From positions 1 through 8,985 of the forward strand of contig RPYR01000144.1 of NCBI GenBank assembly GCA_008671285.1: a stretch of DNA of 8,985 nucleotides, given 5' to 3'. Both the position numbers and the translations under genes were made by a program. Origin of the DNA: Collinsella aerofaciens. Its GTDB lineage: Bacteria > Actinomycetota > Coriobacteriia > Coriobacteriales > Coriobacteriaceae. Positions 6,300 to 8,985 of the stretch are shown here, one piece after another; the first letter of the stretch is position 1, and the number at the start of each line of letters is the position of its first letter. The notes under the pieces were generated by a model. It was given only the letters and a program-made list of their open reading frames with translations. It did no database searches and was not told the origin of the DNA.

Positions 6300-6342
6300 A
6301 ACTCAAACGGGTCGCATGTTGAACAACTAAGTTCATATTTGG

Positions 6343-6380
6343 GGGCGCAGTGACCTGTTGCAAGGTAGCTGCGCTCTTTT
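6343..6380 (+). terminator. Terminator-like attenuator between ptsH and ptsI
   Basis: GGGCGCAG (6343-6350) pairs with CTGCGCTC (6369-6376), 8 bp with one G-T pair. An inner ACCT/AGGT pairing (6353-6356, 6363-6366) sits around a 6-nt loop, and TTTT follows (6377-6380). The short T-run suggests partial termination, so ptsI may be read at a lower level than ptsH. Confidence 0.65.
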
Positions 6381-6415
6381 GTCATGGATATGGCAAAACG
6401 CTTTATCACATGACA
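6379..6415 (+). promoter_or_regulatory. Possible ptsI promoter overlapping a 7-bp inverted repeat
   Basis: TTGTCA (6379-6384), 5 of 6 to the -35 consensus, is followed at 17 bp by a poor -10 TTTATC (6402-6407). TGTCATG (6380-6386) and CATGACA (6409-6415) form a 7-bp inverted repeat around it. It could restart transcription after the attenuator, but the leader would be very short (start near 6414, ribosome site near 6417). Confidence 0.25.
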
Positions 6416-6432
6416 CGGAGAGAGGAATGGGA

Positions 6433-8136
6433 ATGTATCAGGGAGTCAACGCTTCCGAGGGCATCGGTATCGGCACCGTCATGGTCGCCGTCGATCCCGA
6501 CTTGACGTTTGAGCCGCACGAGGTTGCTGATTCGGCAGCAGAGAAGGAGCGCTATCAGTCCGCTCTTTCGGTCTTCTGCGAGAAGACCCAGGCTCAGGCC
6601 GACCACATGAAGGAGACGGTGGGCGAGGCCGAGGCCGAGATCATGAGCGGACACATTGTCCTGGCTCAGGACCCGGGCATGACCGACGCCATCAACGCCG
6701 CCATTGACGGCGGTACCTGCGCCGAGCAGGCGCTCATGGACACCTCGACCATGTTCGAGAACATGTTCCTGTCCATGGACGACGAGATGTTCCGTCTGCG
6801 CGCGGCCGACATCGCCGACATCCGCACCGGTATTCTGGCCGAGCTGCTGGGCAAGGAGGTCGTCGACCTCTCCGTCCTGCCCGAGAACACCGTCGTTGTC
6901 GTGCACGACCTTACGCCGTCTATGACCGCCACGATCGATAAGGCCCACGTTGCCGGTATCGTCACCGAGACCGGTGGCCGCACGTCGCACTCCGCGATCA
7001 TTGCGCGCGCCCTCGAGATCCCGGCTGTCCTTTCGGTTTCCAACAGCTGCACCGCGCTGCGCAACGGTATGACCGTTGTCGTCGACGGCGGCAAGGGTAT
7101 CGTCGAGGCCGATCCCGACGAGGAGACGCTCGCTGCCTACACCGCCAAGGCCGAGGCCTTCGCTGCCGAGAAGGCAGCCCTCGAGGCCTTCCGTGGCAAG
7201 CCGTCCGTGACTGCCGATGGCATCAAGAAGATCATCGCCTGCAACATCGGTAACCCCGATGACGTTCCCAACGCGCTCGATCACGACGCCGAGGCCATCG
7301 GTCTGTTCCGCTCCGAGTTCCTGTTCATGGACTCCGCTGAGCTTCCTTCCGAGGAGGAGCAGTTCAACGCCTACCGTAAGGTCGCCAGCGCGCTCAAGGG
7401 CGCTCCGGTCATCATCCGCACGCTCGATGTGGGTGGCGACAAGGAGATTCCGTATCTGCACATGGTCAAGGAAGATAACCCCTTCATGGGCTTCCGCGCC
7501 GTGCGTTACTGCCTGGCCAATCCCGACCAGTACAAGGTCCAGCTCCGCGCTCTGCTGCGCGCTAGCGCCTTCGGTGACGTCAAGATCATGATCCCGCTCG
7601 TCACCTGCGTCGAGGAGGTCTTGGCCGTCAAGGAGCTCGTCGAGCAGTGCAAGGCCGAGCTGACCGAAGAGGGTCGCAAGTTCAACGAGAACATCGAGGT
7701 CGGCATCATGGTCGAGACGCCCGCCGCTTCGCTGCTCGCAGACCGTCTGGCCGAGGTCGCCGACTTCTTCTCCATCGGCACCAACGACCTGATCGGCTAC
7801 ACCATGTGCGCCGACCGTGGCAACGACACCATCTCCAACCTGTACCAGGTGTACTATCCCGCCGTGCTCCGCTCGCTCAAGAACATCATCGAGAGCGGTG
7901 TGAAGGCCGGCATCATGGTCGGTATGTGCGGCGAGGCCGCTGCCGATCCGCTGCTCGAGCCGCTGCTGATCAGCTGGGGCCTGGAGGAGTTCTCGATGAG
8001 CGCTCCGTCGATCCTGCGCGCCCGCAAGACCATCAGCCAGTGGACCAAGGCCGAGTGCGACGAGCTCGCCGAGAAGGCACTCGCCTGCAACACCGCCGCC
8101 GAGGTCAAGGCACTGCTCGAGTCCGCAGCTCGCTAA
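6433..8136 (+). CDS. ptsI: PEP-protein phosphotransferase, PTS Enzyme I
   Basis: Cytosolic Enzyme I (567 residues; family about 570), which autophosphorylates from PEP and passes phosphate to HPr. The N-terminal half (about 1-250) has the phosphoryl His186 in GGRTSHSAIIAR. The C-terminal PEP-binding barrel has RSEF (R293), RTLDVGGDKEIPYL (R329), IMVETPAA, GTNDLIGYTMCADRGN (449-464) and GMCGE (C499). H186, R293, R329 and C499 all sit three positions before the E. coli residues H189, R296, R332 and C502. The GTNDL loop continues IGYT where TQYT is common. Start choice: MYQGVNASEG at 6433 aligns with the family N-terminus (MISGILASPG in E. coli) and has AGAGGA 6 nt upstream; ATG at 6427 is equally possible. 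The frame extends upstream to 6358 but through the attenuator hairpin. Confidence 0.96.
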   Translation: MYQGVNASEGIGIGTVMVAVDPDLTFEPHEVADSAAEKERYQSALSVFCEKTQAQADHMKETVGEAEAEIMSGHIVLAQDPGMTDAINAAIDGGTCAEQALMDTSTMFENMFLSMDDEMFRLRAADIADIRTGILAELLGKEVVDLSVLPENTVVVVHDLTPSMTATIDKAHVAGIVTETGGRTSHSAIIARALEIPAVLSVSNSCTALRNGMTVVVDGGKGIVEADPDEETLAAYTAKAEAFAAEKAALEAFRGKPSVTADGIKKIIACNIGNPDDVPNALDHDAEAIGLFRSEFLFMDSAELPSEEEQFNAYRKVASALKGAPVIIRTLDVGGDKEIPYLHMVKEDNPFMGFRAVRYCLANPDQYKVQLRALLRASAFGDVKIMIPLVTCVEEVLAVKELVEQCKAELTEEGRKFNENIEVGIMVETPAASLLADRLAEVADFFSIGTNDLIGYTMCADRGNDTISNLYQVYYPAVLRSLKNIIESGVKAGIMVGMCGEAAADPLLEPLLISWGLEEFSMSAPSILRARKTISQWTKAECDELAEKALACNTAAEVKALLESAAR

Positions 8137-8153
8137 TTTGGTATCAGAGGTAA

Positions 8154-8183
8154 CCGCGTGGTTGGAATGGGCCGGCCACGCGG
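8154..8183 (+). promoter_or_regulatory. Hairpin between ptsI and the kinase gene
   Basis: CCGCGTGG (8154-8161) pairs perfectly with CCACGCGG (8176-8183) over a 14-nt loop. No U-tract follows, so full termination is unlikely. A 3'-end stabilising or processing structure that lets ptsI and the kinase gene be expressed at different levels is plausible. Confidence 0.5.
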
Positions 8184-8210
8184 CCCTCACATATACAGGG
8201 GGTACTGTAA

Positions 8211-8985
8211 ATGTTCTACACGCTAACCGCTAACCCGGCTGTCGACATGACGGTTTCGAGCTCTCCGCTCGAGCCCGACGAGAACGTCCGCACCGGCTCG
8301 GCCAGCTACACGGCTAACGGCAAGGGCCTCGACGTGTCCTTCGCCTTTAAGAAGATGGGCGTCGACACCGTCGCGCTCGGCTTCTTCGCCGGCTTCACGG
8401 GCAAGTTCATCGTCGAGGAGGTCATGAACCTGGGTTGCCTCTGCCGCCCGGTCTGGACCGACGGTATCACGCGCATTAACACCTACGTCAACGATGGCCA
8501 GCACGAGTACGGCATCCTGAACCCGGGTGCTCCTATTACGCCGCAGCACCAGGAGGAGCTCTACAACATCCTGGATACCGCGGGCGATCTTGAGTGCCTG
8601 ATCGTTTCCGGCTCCGTTCCTCCCAAAGCTACGCCCGACTTCCTGGCTCAGGTCATGGAGCACGCTCAGGCTCGTGGCGCCGACGTCGTCTTGGACCTGT
8701 CCTCCGACAAGCTCAAGGAGCTCGCTCACAAGAAGCCGCTGCTCATCAAGGCGAACCATCACGAGATGAAGGCCATCTTCGGCGTGCCGGTCGAGACCGA
8801 CGACGAGGTTCGCGTCGCCATGAAGATGGCTCACGACGCTGGCGTTCAGAACGTGCTGCTCACCCGTGTTAGCCGCGGCGACGCTTACTTCTCCAACGGC
8901 GATTACAGATGGTACGCCAAGCGTGAGTTCAACATCAAGCTGGTTTCTTCCGTCTGCGCCGTCGACTGCACCCTCGCTGCGTTCC
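8211..8985 (+). CDS. fruK: 1-Phosphofructokinase-like PfkB-family kinase, 3'-truncated
   Basis: Expected role: ATP-dependent phosphorylation of fructose-1-phosphate to fructose-1,6-bisphosphate, linking PTS fructose uptake to glycolysis. 258 residues are visible; the family is about 310. The ATG follows AGGGGG (8197-8202) by 8 nt. Family features: N-terminal YTLTANPAVD, NGKGLDVS (usually GGKGINVA), ALGFFAGFTG, TRINTYV, VSGSVPP, and LIKANHHEM matching KPNxxE. The PfkB signature region near the C-terminus reads SSVCAVDCTLAAF, where E. coli FruK has STVGAGDSMVGGL: the catalytic Asp (D252) is kept but both anion-hole glycines are Cys and Val. The SLGxxG strand before it also differs (TRVSRGD). 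Overall fold assignment is firm; activity and specificity are uncertain. It could be a divergent paralog or another phosphosugar kinase such as tagatose-6-phosphate kinase. Confidence 0.85.
   Translation, partial: MFYTLTANPAVDMTVSSSPLEPDENVRTGSASYTANGKGLDVSFAFKKMGVDTVALGFFAGFTGKFIVEEVMNLGCLCRPVWTDGITRINTYVNDGQHEYGILNPGAPITPQHQEELYNILDTAGDLECLIVSGSVPPKATPDFLAQVMEHAQARGADVVLDLSSDKLKELAHKKPLLIKANHHEMKAIFGVPVETDDEVRVAMKMAHDAGVQNVLLTRVSRGDAYFSNGDYRWYAKREFNIKLVSSVCAVDCTLAAF

Noticed and set aside
6406..8190. 594-codon open frame antisense to ptsI
   Set aside because: Same effect of third-position GC bias opposite a highly conserved gene; no family motifs.
8223..8834. 203-codon open frame antisense to the kinase gene
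   Set aside because: Shadow of a strongly codon-biased gene; no motif or ribosome site evidence.
1..8985. CRISPR array, tRNA, rRNA, phage or insertion sequence genes
   Set aside because: No regularly spaced repeats, cloverleaf-like sequence, integrase or transposase frame was found on either strand.

Overview
The window looks like a chromosomal piece of a high-GC Gram-positive bacterium of the class Coriobacteriia, most likely Collinsella or a close relative. Evidence: coding sequence is GC-rich with strong C/G third-position preference, intergenic DNA is AT-rich, ribosome binding sites are strong AGGAGG types, and PTS sugar genes are clustered. No rRNA or other taxonomic marker is present, so the genus is an inference.

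Layout. (i) 1-2296, + strand: the end of NAD kinase (nadK, 5' end cut by the window) overlapping recN by 11 bp, a conserved housekeeping pair. (ii) 2297-2355: a short convergent spacer holding an 11-bp perfect hairpin. (iii) 2356-3213, - strand: an RpiR/MurR-type HTH-SIS regulator. (iv) 3214-3485: a 272-bp divergent control region with a 29-bp imperfect palindrome midway between the predicted promoters. (v) 3486-5489, + strand: a one-polypeptide fructose-family PTS permease with domain order IIB-IIC-IIA, followed by a strong intrinsic terminator. (vi) 5490-6035: a 546-bp gene-free stretch with two large inverted repeats and the promoter and leader of ptsH. (vii) 6036-8985, + strand: ptsH (HPr), ptsI (Enzyme I) and a PfkB-family 1-phosphofructokinase-like gene cut by the right edge, with an internal terminator-like hairpin after ptsH and another hairpin before the kinase gene.

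How the genes work together: EI takes phosphate from PEP and passes it to HPr, HPr to the IIA domain of the permease, then IIB, which phosphorylates sugar carried by IIC. If the sugar is fructose, the product is fructose-1-phosphate, the expected substrate of the downstream kinase. The window thus carries a nearly complete fructose uptake and entry route plus the general PTS proteins, with a divergent sugar-phosphate-sensing regulator.

The genes are mostly well-known families. The points most worth a second look are non-coding or at motif level: a possible SD-sequestering two-state leader before ptsH, two large foldback repeats between the permease gene and ptsH, a shared palindrome between regulator and permease, and a kinase whose usual GAGD anion-hole motif reads CAVD.
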